8,159 nucleotides of DNA. It comes from Spirochaetales bacterium Spiro_01. GTDB lineage: Bacteria > Spirochaetota > Spirochaetia > Sphaerochaetales > Sphaerochaetaceae. A model generated the notes under the pieces. That model was not told the DNA's origin. It was given only the letters and a program-made list of their open reading frames with translations, and did no database searches. Made by a program: the position numbers and the translations under genes. Shown piece after piece: positions 1 to 6,934 of the stretch (positions are counted from its first letter, which is position 1; each line of letters begins with the position of its first letter). The stretch is from NCBI GenBank assembly GCA_001604265.1, contig LVBC01000038.1, forward strand, positions 1 through 8,159. Direction: 5' to 3'.

Positions 1-9
1 TAATGACGG

Positions 10-15
10 TATAAT
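10..15 (+). promoter_or_regulatory. Candidate -10 promoter element upstream of the first diguanylate cyclase
   Basis: The hexamer TATAAT matches the sigma-70 -10 consensus exactly. The matching -35 would lie before the window, so it cannot be checked. If used, transcription would begin near position 22, only a few bases before the ATG at 25. That would make the transcript leaderless for that start, or give a leader of about 54 bases for the ATG at 76. One hexamer can occur by chance. Confidence 0.35.
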
Positions 16-24
16 TTCATCATT

Positions 25-1740
25 ATGTTGTTGAAACTGGGCAGGATTCTAGGAAGTAACAGCACATCGATACAGATGGCCAAGGCAGTTGTCTGCGGAC
101 TTGCCCTTCTCTTCTTTGCCGCAGTGCTCTTCATCCACTCGGATGTTACCGAGCTTTCGATGGACAGCCCGATTCTCTCGAGCGAGGAGCTTCTATGGGA
201 TATCTATGTCGATGATGTGCTTGTGAAGGAGAATGAGATCCTCCCCTACAGGGTCCCTGTCACCACAGGGCAGAAGATAAGGATAGAGACCGATATCCCG
301 ACCTATGTCGAAAAGGAGTTCAACAGCTACTGCATCAGAGGCAGCTTCATCTCCTACAGGATACTGCTCGATGGCCAAATCATCGACCACTTCCCACCCT
401 CAAGACGCTATCCTGCCTTCCTTCTTGGCATCGATGGCTACTTCCAGGGGTACTTCAACCGCCTTATCGGTGGCCACCACCTGACGATAGAGTACGACTT
501 CGAGAGCTTTCTCAGCATGAGGGGCTTTCTAATAAGACCGATCACGATCGGAAGCTACTCGGCGATCAAGGAATTCCAGTCAAGGGACTTCTTCGACCTG
601 TACGTGAGTATCGTCTTCTACTCGGTGACCACAATCGGAATACTCCTTGTCTTCTTCCTGGTGAAGGATGGCCGCTACAGAAGGATCCTACTTTCATTCT
701 CCGTGCTCTGCTTCCTCATCATGATCATATCGATCACGGACAATCCGGTCCTTGTCCTATCAGCAAAAAACCCGATGATCTGCTCGATGGTCATGATGGC
801 GACCTATTCGATGCTGTCCATCGTCATGCTGATCTACCACAGGGCCACAGGACACCATCCGAACCTCCAGAGCCCGATGTTCTGCTTCGTCGGCTTCCTG
901 CCGATGATAATGTTCATAATGTTCTCAGTTGCGATCGCCTCCCCGATCTACTACACCTCCTCGATAGCTGACATGACCATCCTCGTATCTATCTGTGCAG
1001 TCCTGATAGTATCCTTTGCAGTCCTTGCATCCCATCAGAAGGCGAAGAGGAACATCTATCAGGATATCGGATCCCTCTCTCTTTCCCTGCTCATCACTCT
1101 CAGATGCCTGCTACTCTTCGAGTTCCACCTCTCCTTCAATAGCCACATGCTGATAAACGTGCTGACCTACACCTCCTTCCTTGTGATCGCGATCTCGGGT
1201 GCCACCAACTACATGAAGCACAGGAAGTCCTTCATGAGAAGCAAGGAGATCGAGGTCTTCGCCTACCAGGACATCCTCTCCAACTGTCTCAACAGGAGAA
1301 GATTCGAGGACTGCATCAGCAGGATAGGCAAGGATAATCAGATCGGCATCATCAGCTTCGATATCGATGGCATGAAGAGCATAAACGACGGCTTTGGTCA
1401 TATGGAGGGCGACAGGCTGATAATCCACTTCGGCCGAGTCATCCACGATGAGGACATGAAGAATGCGAAGGTCTTCAGGACCGGAGGCGATGAGTTCATC
1501 GCGATCGTCAATGCGATCTCAGAAGACGACCTCAGTGCAATGATGGAGATGATTGCCCAGAAGTTCGCGGCCAACTCCCCATATGGCGCAACGCTCAGTG
1601 GAGGCTATGCCGTAAAGAGGTCCGGAGAGGAGATCGCAGAGGCTCTCAAGAGGGCCGATGAGATGATGTACAGGAACAAGACCTCGAACAGGAAGGAGAA
1701 CCTTTTCGATATGGCAAGGAGGACCACATATGAGATTTGA
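25..1740 (+). CDS. Membrane diguanylate cyclase with 7TMR-DISM-like sensor and C-terminal GGDEF domain
   Basis: This 571-residue protein should condense two GTP into cyclic di-GMP at the inner face of the cytoplasmic membrane in response to an external signal. The order is: membrane anchor at about 19-38; extracytoplasmic domain at 40-190; seven hydrophobic helices at about 192-213, 220-238, 250-270, 285-305, 314-334, 350-367 and 376-394; GGDEF domain from about 411 to the end. Visible active-site elements are FDID at 445-448 (metal ligand D446), N454 and D463 for guanine binding, and GGDEF at 487-491. The inhibitory RxxD motif, expected at 478-481, reads MKNA, so classical product inhibition should be absent. 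No EAL domain is present. The 7TM layout resembles 7TMR-DISM receptors, but the sensor domain's family and ligand are not recognised. The start is uncertain: no good ribosome binding site precedes ATG 25, and ATG 76 (residue 18) would still keep the first helix. The next gene overlaps the 3' end by 11 bases. Confidence 0.9.
   Translation: MLLKLGRILGSNSTSIQMAKAVVCGLALLFFAAVLFIHSDVTELSMDSPILSSEELLWDIYVDDVLVKENEILPYRVPVTTGQKIRIETDIPTYVEKEFNSYCIRGSFISYRILLDGQIIDHFPPSRRYPAFLLGIDGYFQGYFNRLIGGHHLTIEYDFESFLSMRGFLIRPITIGSYSAIKEFQSRDFFDLYVSIVFYSVTTIGILLVFFLVKDGRYRRILLSFSVLCFLIMIISITDNPVLVLSAKNPMICSMVMMATYSMLSIVMLIYHRATGHHPNLQSPMFCFVGFLPMIMFIMFSVAIASPIYYTSSIADMTILVSICAVLIVSFAVLASHQKAKRNIYQDIGSLSLSLLITLRCLLLFEFHLSFNSHMLINVLTYTSFLVIAISGATNYMKHRKSFMRSKEIEVFAYQDILSNCLNRRRFEDCISRIGKDNQIGIISFDIDGMKSINDGFGHMEGDRLIIHFGRVIHDEDMKNAKVFRTGGDEFIAIVNAISEDDLSAMMEMIAQKFAANSPYGATLSGGYAVKRSGEEIAEALKRADEMMYRNKTSNRKENLFDMARRTTYEI
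1716..1722 (+). promoter_or_regulatory. Ribosome binding site for the second diguanylate cyclase
   Basis: AAGGAGG lies seven bases before the ATG at 1730 and inside the coding sequence of the preceding gene. It fixes the start of the downstream gene and suggests both are translated from one mRNA. Confidence 0.8.
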
Positions 1741-3412
1741 TCTGAAGGTCTTCCGAAACTTCATGATATCGCTTTTCCTCGTCCTCACACTGATTTCGCT
1801 GTCAGTGAGCTGCATCCTGCTCTACTCCAACAGCAGCAATACCGTATATACCAACAGGAACATCATACAGCTTAACTACGACTACACGATATACAGGAAC
1901 AATGCGATATTCGCCCATCTCGAGGATGGCTCCTTCACCGACGTGAACAATACCGACAGCGAGATGACCTATACCCTGAGACTCGAGTATCTCAACACAT
2001 TCAGATACAAGGATCCGGCACTGGGGCTTACCACTGCGCACTGTGGTATCCTCGTCTACAATGGTACGGAACTTCTGTATACCTTCCTCGGTTCAGGACA
2101 TCAGCTCTTCGACTACTACGGTGAGAAGAGAAACTCGATAATCCCACTTGGCAACTACGATACATCGCTCCCGGTCGATATCCAGTTCATCGTACCCGCC
2201 GGCTACTCGTTCGAGATATCGGATCTGGTCTTCGGAGACAAGATCTCATTGGAGAGCTACTTCAATAAGGATGGAATCCTGAAGGTCTATCTTACCGGAA
2301 GCCTCTTCCTCATCTCGATCGTCTGGTTCATTGCCTCCTTCTTCTTCAAGAAGAGCGACGGAAAGTACGCACTGCTTTCATTCGCAATGCTGTCGCTTGC
2401 GATCTGCCTTCTCATCTTCGCAAATCTCAGAACACCGTACTTCAGGCTGAACAACACGATGTGGAGACTTGATATCAGCCAGTTCGTTCTCTGTCTGCTT
2501 CCTGCCCTCATAATCTTCTATCTGAGATTCAACCATGACTTCAAGAAGGAGCACCTCATGAACGTCATCGGGAACATGAGCATGCTTCAGGTGGTCGTAT
2601 TCCTGCTCTACGAGCTCTTCTCGTGCTTCCTCGGGAACATACAGCTATCGTCGCTGCTGCAGATGCTCAATCTCATACTGACGATCTTCCTGCTCATAGG
2701 AATCACCTCCTTCGTGTTCTGGAACATCAACAGCGACAGGCAGTTCAGCAGACCGCTCGTGCTTGCACTGCTTCTGCTGAATACCGCGATCATAACATCC
2801 ATCTACGACCTCTTCTTCGCAGAGCATCATGCCCGATTCGCCTCTGCCGCGATATCGCTCTTCTTCATCAGCATGGGCATCCTCACCTTCCAGGCAATGA
2901 AGATGGCAGTGGAGGCGATCTCATCCAGCTCGATGAAGAAGAATCTGATGCTGAAGGTCTACACCGATCCGATGACGAAGCTTCTCAACAGGGTCGCATT
3001 CGAGGAGAAGCTCAGCACTCCAAGGAAGGTGGGAGCGAAGTACCTGATAATGTCTCTCGACCTCAATGGCCTGAAGCTTGCAAACGACAGGTATGGCCAC
3101 GATGTCGGCGACCGCCTGATCAAGGACTTTGCAGAAGCACTCCAGAAGGCCACCTTCAGCTACTCTGCACACGCATTCAGAGTCGGTGGCGACGAGTTCG
3201 CGATCCTCCTCGAATCCACCGGGACCGAGAATCCAGAGGACATAATCGCCTCTATCAGGGAGAACTTCCACCCTCTCGAGATGGGCTACTCGAGCTTTTC
3301 CTGCGGCTACACCTACTGCAGACCCTCGGATGATATGGGAGAGATGTACAAGGAGGCCGATGAGAGGATGTACTACAACAAGCAGAACTACAAGAGGGGT
3401 GAGAGGCTCTAG
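1730..3412 (+). CDS. Second membrane diguanylate cyclase of the same architecture
   Basis: This 560-residue protein is the probable paralogue and operon partner of the upstream cyclase and should also make cyclic di-GMP at the membrane. It has an anchor helix at about 11-32, an extracytoplasmic domain at 33-185, seven helices at about 186-206, 213-232, 247-265, 280-299, 308-329, 341-360 and 371-389, and a GGDEF domain from about 408. Active-site features are LDLN at 443-446 (metal ligand D444), N452, D461 and GGDEF at 486-490. The inhibitory-site position (477-480) reads SYSA, so the RxxD site is missing here too. The sensor region differs strongly from its neighbour's, being rich in Asn, Tyr and Thr, so the two probably sense different cues or form a heteromeric receptor; this is inference. 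The ATG at 1730 has an ideal ribosome binding site, and the gene overlaps its neighbour by 11 bases, implying translational coupling. Confidence 0.9.
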   Translation: MRFDLKVFRNFMISLFLVLTLISLSVSCILLYSNSSNTVYTNRNIIQLNYDYTIYRNNAIFAHLEDGSFTDVNNTDSEMTYTLRLEYLNTFRYKDPALGLTTAHCGILVYNGTELLYTFLGSGHQLFDYYGEKRNSIIPLGNYDTSLPVDIQFIVPAGYSFEISDLVFGDKISLESYFNKDGILKVYLTGSLFLISIVWFIASFFFKKSDGKYALLSFAMLSLAICLLIFANLRTPYFRLNNTMWRLDISQFVLCLLPALIIFYLRFNHDFKKEHLMNVIGNMSMLQVVVFLLYELFSCFLGNIQLSSLLQMLNLILTIFLLIGITSFVFWNINSDRQFSRPLVLALLLLNTAIITSIYDLFFAEHHARFASAAISLFFISMGILTFQAMKMAVEAISSSSMKKNLMLKVYTDPMTKLLNRVAFEEKLSTPRKVGAKYLIMSLDLNGLKLANDRYGHDVGDRLIKDFAEALQKATFSYSAHAFRVGGDEFAILLESTGTENPEDIIASIRENFHPLEMGYSSFSCGYTYCRPSDDMGEMYKEADERMYYNKQNYKRGERL

Positions 3413-3414
3413 AG

Positions 3415-3852
3415 ATGCAGATAAAGAAGCTACAGTGGATAAATGCCCCATCAAAGGCAAGAATAGTCAATTCGCACACCTTTTCCTTCCTCTCCGAAAC
3501 AGAGCACAGGCTTGTCCACACCTTCGAGGAGGGTTCATTCTCCTGCACCACTAATACAGATGAGGGTGTCGAGGATGCACTCGAGATCCTGATCTCAGAG
3601 CGCAGCTTTGTCCGCGTTTCGCGCCACGAAGGCGGAAGCACTCTCCACTTCGTCCTCTCCGGAATAGAGACGAGAAGCTTCTTCGAGACCAGATACACCG
3701 GCATCTGGAGAGTCGAGAAGCGAGGTCCTGTAGTGGATATATACCTTGAGGATACACATATATTCTCCTTTTCTGCAGAGACGACGAAGGGCTCGATCTC
3801 AGTCTGCATCCTCACTCGCGGAAAAGGTCAGGTAAATTGCAGCCTGAATTAG
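3415..3852 (+). CDS. Small conserved-looking protein, possibly DUF1934 (YwiB-like) beta-barrel
   Basis: This 145-residue soluble protein has no signal peptide, membrane helix or catalytic motif that I recognise. It begins two bases after the stop of the second cyclase and has a purine-rich GAGAGG eight bases upstream of ATG 3415, so it is likely the last gene of the signalling operon. Alternating hydrophobic and polar residues suggest a mostly beta fold. The stretch at about residues 59-103 (a strand, an RVSRHEGG turn, then SFFETRYTG) resembles the core of DUF1934 proteins, calycin-like barrels of about this length and unknown role. The match is from memory of the family pattern and is tentative. 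No link to cyclic di-GMP can be read from it: there is no PilZ RxxxR/DxSxxG pair. Confidence 0.75.
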   Translation: MQIKKLQWINAPSKARIVNSHTFSFLSETEHRLVHTFEEGSFSCTTNTDEGVEDALEILISERSFVRVSRHEGGSTLHFVLSGIETRSFFETRYTGIWRVEKRGPVVDIYLEDTHIFSFSAETTKGSISVCILTRGKGQVNCSLN

Positions 3853-3861
3853 GAAACAATA

Positions 3862-3901
3862 TTCCAATAAGAGTTCCATTCTGCTAGAATCAGCCTATAA
3901 A
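3862..3901 (+). promoter_or_regulatory. Weak candidate promoters upstream of glnS
   Basis: The 93-base gap between the small gene and glnS is AT-rich compared with its surroundings. It holds two -10-like hexamers: TAGAAT at 3885-3890 and TATAAA at 3896-3901. TTCCAA at 3862-3867 sits 17 bases before the first and is a poor -35 match. A local promoter for glnS is plausible, but which element is used cannot be decided. No terminator is seen after the small gene, so read-through from the cyclase operon is also possible. Confidence 0.3.
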
Positions 3902-3917
3902 AATTCCAACCACAGGC

Positions 3918-3930
3918 CCCTTTGGAAGGG
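3918..3930 (+). other. Small hairpin just before the glnS ribosome binding site
   Basis: CCCTT at 3918-3922 and AAGGG at 3926-3930 can pair around a three-base loop. The stem ends two bases before the ribosome binding site. It is short, so a regulatory role is only a possibility. It is not followed by a T-run and is not a terminator. Confidence 0.25.
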
Positions 3931-3931
3931 C

Positions 3932-3939
3932 AAGGAGGT
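3932..3939 (+). promoter_or_regulatory. Ribosome binding site of glnS, fixing its start
   Basis: AAGGAGGT is a near-perfect anti-16S match six bases before ATG 3946. It shows that translation starts there and not at the in-frame ATG at 3922, which would put this motif inside the gene. Confidence 0.85.
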
Positions 3940-3945
3940 TACTTT

Positions 3946-5658
3946 ATGGAAGAAGTAAAGAACACAGAAGCGTCAACGGAGCGTCCACTCAACTTCATTG
4001 AGAAGATAATCGAGGACGATCTTGCCAACGGCAGGGTACCAGACAATACGATCGTCACCCGTTTCCCTCCGGAACCCAATGGCTATCTCCACATCGGCCA
4101 CATCAAGTCCATCTGCCTGAACTTCGGTCTGGCAGAGAAGTACCATGGAAGATGCCACCTCAGACTCGATGATACCAATCCGGCAAAGGAGGATATGGAG
4201 TACATCGACTCGATCAAGGAGGACATCCATTGGCTCGGCTTCGACTGGGGAGAGCACGAGTACTACGCATCCGACTACTATGACAAACTCTATGAGATCG
4301 CAGTCAACCTCATCAAGGAGGGAAAGGCGTATGTGGACAGCCTCACTGCAGAGCAGATGAAGGAGTACAGAGGCACCCTTACCGAGCCCGGGAAGAACAG
4401 CCCTGACAGGGATAGACCAATAGAGGAGAACCTCCGCCTCTTCGAGGAGATGAGAGAGGGAAAGTATCCGGAAGGAAAGTACACGCTCAGGGCGAAGATC
4501 GATATGGCAAGTCCAAATATCAACCTGAGGGACCCTGCCCTGTACAGGATCAAGTATGCGACCCATCCAAGGACCGGTGACAAGTGGTGCATCTATCCGA
4601 TGTACGACTTCACACACCCTATCTCCGATGCCATCGAGGGAATCACCCACTCGATCTGCACACTCGAGTTCGAGGACCACAGGCCAGCATACGACTGGGC
4701 TACCAGCATCGATGGAATCGAGCATGCACCTCACCAGTACGAGTTCGCAAGACTCAATATCAACTACTGCCTGATGAGCAAGAGAAGACTTCTCTACCTC
4801 GTGCAGAATGGCTTTGTAAGCGGCTGGGACGACCCAAGGATGCCTACAGTCAGCGGAATCCGACGCCGCGGCTACTCTCCTGAATCGATGAAGGATTTCG
4901 TATCCAGAGTCGGTGTTGCAAAGGTCGAGGGAACCGTCGACTACTCGCTCATGGAGTTCTGTGTCAGAGAGGACCTCAACAAGAGGGCAAAGAGACTGAT
5001 GGCCGTCCTCGATCCGCTCGAGATCGTCATCGACAACTATCCGGAGGACAAGGTCGAGTACTTCGATGCAGTGGACAACCCTGAGGATAGCGAAAGCGCA
5101 ACTCATAGGATTGCTTTCTCAAGAAGGCTCTACATCGAGAGAGAGGACTTCATGGAGGTTCCTGTCAAGGGATACCACAGACTCTATCCGGGCAACGAGA
5201 TCCGCCTGAAGCACGCCTACTACATCACTGCACAGAGCATAGACAAGGACGAGAATGGAAACATACTCAGAGTACACTGCACCTACGATCCAAAGTCCAG
5301 AGGTGGACAGACTGCCGATGGAAGAAAGGTCAAGGGCACCAGCCACTGGGTAAGCGCAGACCATGCACTGAAGGCAGAAGTAAGGCAGTACGACAAGCTC
5401 TTTACTGCAGAGTATCCGGGCGGAGCTACTGGCAACTACCTCGACGACCTCAATCCTGAATCCCTTGTGGTCATCGAGAGTGCCTACATCGAAGAAGAAG
5501 CAAAGAAGGCAAAGGTCGGCGACTATCTGCAGTTCATCAGGAATGGCTACTACTGTGTAGACTCCAAGGACAGCAGAGAGGACCACATGGTCTTCAACAG
5601 GACCGTCACTCTCAAGGACAGCTGGGCAAAGCAGAAGAGCAAGCTCGGAATCAAGTAA
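3946..5658 (+). CDS. glnS: Glutaminyl-tRNA synthetase (class I, GlnRS)
   Basis: This 570-residue cytoplasmic enzyme charges tRNA-Gln with glutamine using ATP. The start at 3946 is set by the strong ribosome binding site; the in-frame ATG at 3922 is rejected. Class I signatures are clear: PPEPNGYLHIGH near the N-terminus, with HIGH at residues 49-52, and the KMSKS-type loop LMSKR at 276-280. Between them lie the GlnRS-typical stretches LRLDDTNP, the RGTLTEPGKNSP/RPIEENL segment and CIYPMYDFTHPISDAIEGITHS, then ICTLEFEDHRP. The C-terminal beta-barrel anticodon-binding domains run from about 340 to the end, and the length is close to the bacterial norm of about 550. These features separate it from GluRS, so it is not a non-discriminating glutamyl enzyme. 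The gene appears monocistronic: its own leader upstream and a strong terminator downstream. No extra YqeY-like C-terminal domain is present. Confidence 0.97.
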   Translation: MEEVKNTEASTERPLNFIEKIIEDDLANGRVPDNTIVTRFPPEPNGYLHIGHIKSICLNFGLAEKYHGRCHLRLDDTNPAKEDMEYIDSIKEDIHWLGFDWGEHEYYASDYYDKLYEIAVNLIKEGKAYVDSLTAEQMKEYRGTLTEPGKNSPDRDRPIEENLRLFEEMREGKYPEGKYTLRAKIDMASPNINLRDPALYRIKYATHPRTGDKWCIYPMYDFTHPISDAIEGITHSICTLEFEDHRPAYDWATSIDGIEHAPHQYEFARLNINYCLMSKRRLLYLVQNGFVSGWDDPRMPTVSGIRRRGYSPESMKDFVSRVGVAKVEGTVDYSLMEFCVREDLNKRAKRLMAVLDPLEIVIDNYPEDKVEYFDAVDNPEDSESATHRIAFSRRLYIEREDFMEVPVKGYHRLYPGNEIRLKHAYYITAQSIDKDENGNILRVHCTYDPKSRGGQTADGRKVKGTSHWVSADHALKAEVRQYDKLFTAEYPGGATGNYLDDLNPESLVVIESAYIEEEAKKAKVGDYLQFIRNGYYCVDSKDSREDHMVFNRTVTLKDSWAKQKSKLGIK

Positions 5659-5678
5659 TAGAGAGAAAAGCAGAATAC

Positions 5679-5716
5679 GAGGAGAGAGAGTCGATTGAAT
5701 CTCTCTCCTCTATTTG
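5679..5716 (+). terminator. Rho-independent terminator after glnS
   Basis: An 11-bp perfect stem (5679-5689 pairing with 5700-5710, purine-rich GAGGAGAGAGA against its complement) encloses a ten-base loop. It is followed by TATTTG, a modest T-rich tail. It starts about 20 bases after the glnS stop. Because the tail is short, termination may be incomplete, and some transcripts could continue into the transporter gene. Confidence 0.75.
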
Positions 5717-5724
5717 TCTATCCT

Positions 5725-5729
5725 AGGAG
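5725..5729 (+). promoter_or_regulatory. Closely spaced ribosome binding site of the MFS gene
   Basis: AGGAG is the only Shine-Dalgarno-like motif near the start and lies just two bases before ATG 5732, much closer than the usual five to nine. The in-frame TTG at 5714 has no such motif upstream and falls at the terminator tail. The next in-frame GTG (5753) would remove part of the first helix. Confidence 0.5.
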
Positions 5730-5731
5730 TC

Positions 5732-6934
5732 ATGAAAGGCGTTCTTCTGCTTGTGATCTATCTTGCATTCATCTCGCTGGGCCTTCCTGACAGCGTCACA
5801 GGCTCTGCCTGGCCTGTGATCCACACAGAGCTTGGCATCTCAGTTTCGAGTGCAGGGCTTATCACCATGACAATTGCAACCGGAACGATCGTTTCTGCCT
5901 TCTTCAGCCAGAGGATAATAAGAAGATTAGGGACAGCCAGAGTGACTGCAGTCTCGATATTCATGACAGCAGCCTCTCTGCTCGGCTATTCGTTCTCTCC
6001 ATCCCTTTTCTGGATACTTCTCTCTGCTATCCCGCTCGGTCTTGGTGCAGGCTGTGTCGACTCTGCGCTGAACCACTATGTCGCACTTCACTACTCTGCA
6101 GGCGAGATGGGCTATCTCCACTGCTTCTGGGGAATCGGGACACTTCTAAGTCCACTTCTCCTTTCATACCTCTTTTCGAAGGGCATCTCCTGGCGTCCTG
6201 CCTTCAGGATGAATGCATCTCTCCAGCTTGCCATAATGCTTGTCGTTGTGCTTGCATCTCCCCTCTTTGAAAGGAACGAGCTTTCGGATGGCCAGAAGAA
6301 GCAGACAGCTGAAGAAAGTGATAGGGTCTACACTCTATTTCAGATTCTCAAGGTGAAGGGAGCACTGCACTCGCTTCTTGCATTCACAGCCTACTGCGGC
6401 TTCGAATCCACTACCTTTCTCTGGGTCGCCTCCTTCGCAGTCTACTTCAGAGGCTTCTCACCCTCTGTTGCAGCGCTGATGACAAGCATGGTCTACCTTG
6501 GACTTACTCTTGGTCGCCTGCTCACAGGCTTCTTCTCGAACAGGACAAGCGATAGAAGCATTCTCAGGCTCTGCCATGCAGTTTCTCTTCTAGCGATCAT
6601 CTCGCTCTTTCTTCAAGAGAGAGAGATCACAGCTCTTGTCTCTGTCTTCTTCCTGGGTCTTGGTTTCGGGCCTATCTTCCCGACCATGCTGCACCAGAGT
6701 GTGAACTACTTTGACAGCTGCTACTCTCAGGCCATGATCTCCTTCCAGATGGTCTTTGCGTACATTGGCTCCACCTTCATGCCACCACTTTTCGGACTAC
6801 TGTCAAGAAGACTTTCTCTTGGCTTCTTTCCAACCTTCATCCTCGCGCTTTTTATCTTCCATGCATTGCAGATATCATTGAAGAACAGATGTGCAGGAGA
6901 CAGGGCCTTCATATCGAATAGGGAGAGTATATGA
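5732..6934 (+). CDS. Major facilitator superfamily (MFS) transporter
   Basis: This 400-residue inner-membrane protein has about twelve hydrophobic helices in two halves, split by a charged cytoplasmic loop at about 180-210. Helix 1 (LAFISLGLPD, residues 11-20, then GSAWP) is typical of a broad MFS group, common in Firmicutes and spirochaetes, that is often annotated only as MFS transporter and is distantly related to FucP/YbjJ-type permeases. An MFS motif-A-like loop, SQRIIRRLGTAR, lies at 59-70 between helices 2 and 3. The segment at 109-131 (VDSALNHYVALHY then YLHCFWG) is characteristic of the same group. A second motif-A-like loop, SNRTSDRS, occurs at 269-276. The substrate cannot be read from sequence; sugars or other small organic solutes are possible. 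The start at 5732 is favoured over TTG 5714 because the first helix follows at once. It overlaps the next gene by four bases (ATGA), so the two are probably one transcript. Confidence 0.9.
   Translation: MKGVLLLVIYLAFISLGLPDSVTGSAWPVIHTELGISVSSAGLITMTIATGTIVSAFFSQRIIRRLGTARVTAVSIFMTAASLLGYSFSPSLFWILLSAIPLGLGAGCVDSALNHYVALHYSAGEMGYLHCFWGIGTLLSPLLLSYLFSKGISWRPAFRMNASLQLAIMLVVVLASPLFERNELSDGQKKQTAEESDRVYTLFQILKVKGALHSLLAFTAYCGFESTTFLWVASFAVYFRGFSPSVAALMTSMVYLGLTLGRLLTGFFSNRTSDRSILRLCHAVSLLAIISLFLQEREITALVSVFFLGLGFGPIFPTMLHQSVNYFDSCYSQAMISFQMVFAYIGSTFMPPLFGLLSRRLSLGFFPTFILALFIFHALQISLKNRCAGDRAFISNRESI

Noticed and set aside
2623..3333. A 236-codon plus-strand open frame inside the second cyclase in another frame
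   Set aside because: Its translation is His/Arg/Gln-rich low-quality sequence, while the overlapping frame encodes the membrane helices and GGDEF motif.
3255..3815. Minus-strand open frame across the cyclase end and the small gene
   Set aside because: It spans two genes antisense and yields Ser/Arg/Cys-rich sequence without motifs. The plus-strand frames are contiguous and have ribosome binding sites.
3853..3945. T-box or other riboswitch before glnS
   Set aside because: The leader is at most 93 bases, has no specifier stem, T-box sequence or terminator/antiterminator pair.
3922..3945. Longer GlnRS starting at ATG 3922
   Set aside because: The strong ribosome binding site at 3932-3939 would be inside the gene, and the extra eight residues are unlike GlnRS N-termini.
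3973..5106. A 377-codon open frame on the minus strand opposite glnS
   Set aside because: It lies fully inside a clear, conserved synthetase gene, has no domain-like sequence, and is explained by the biased codon use that removes stops from the opposite strand.
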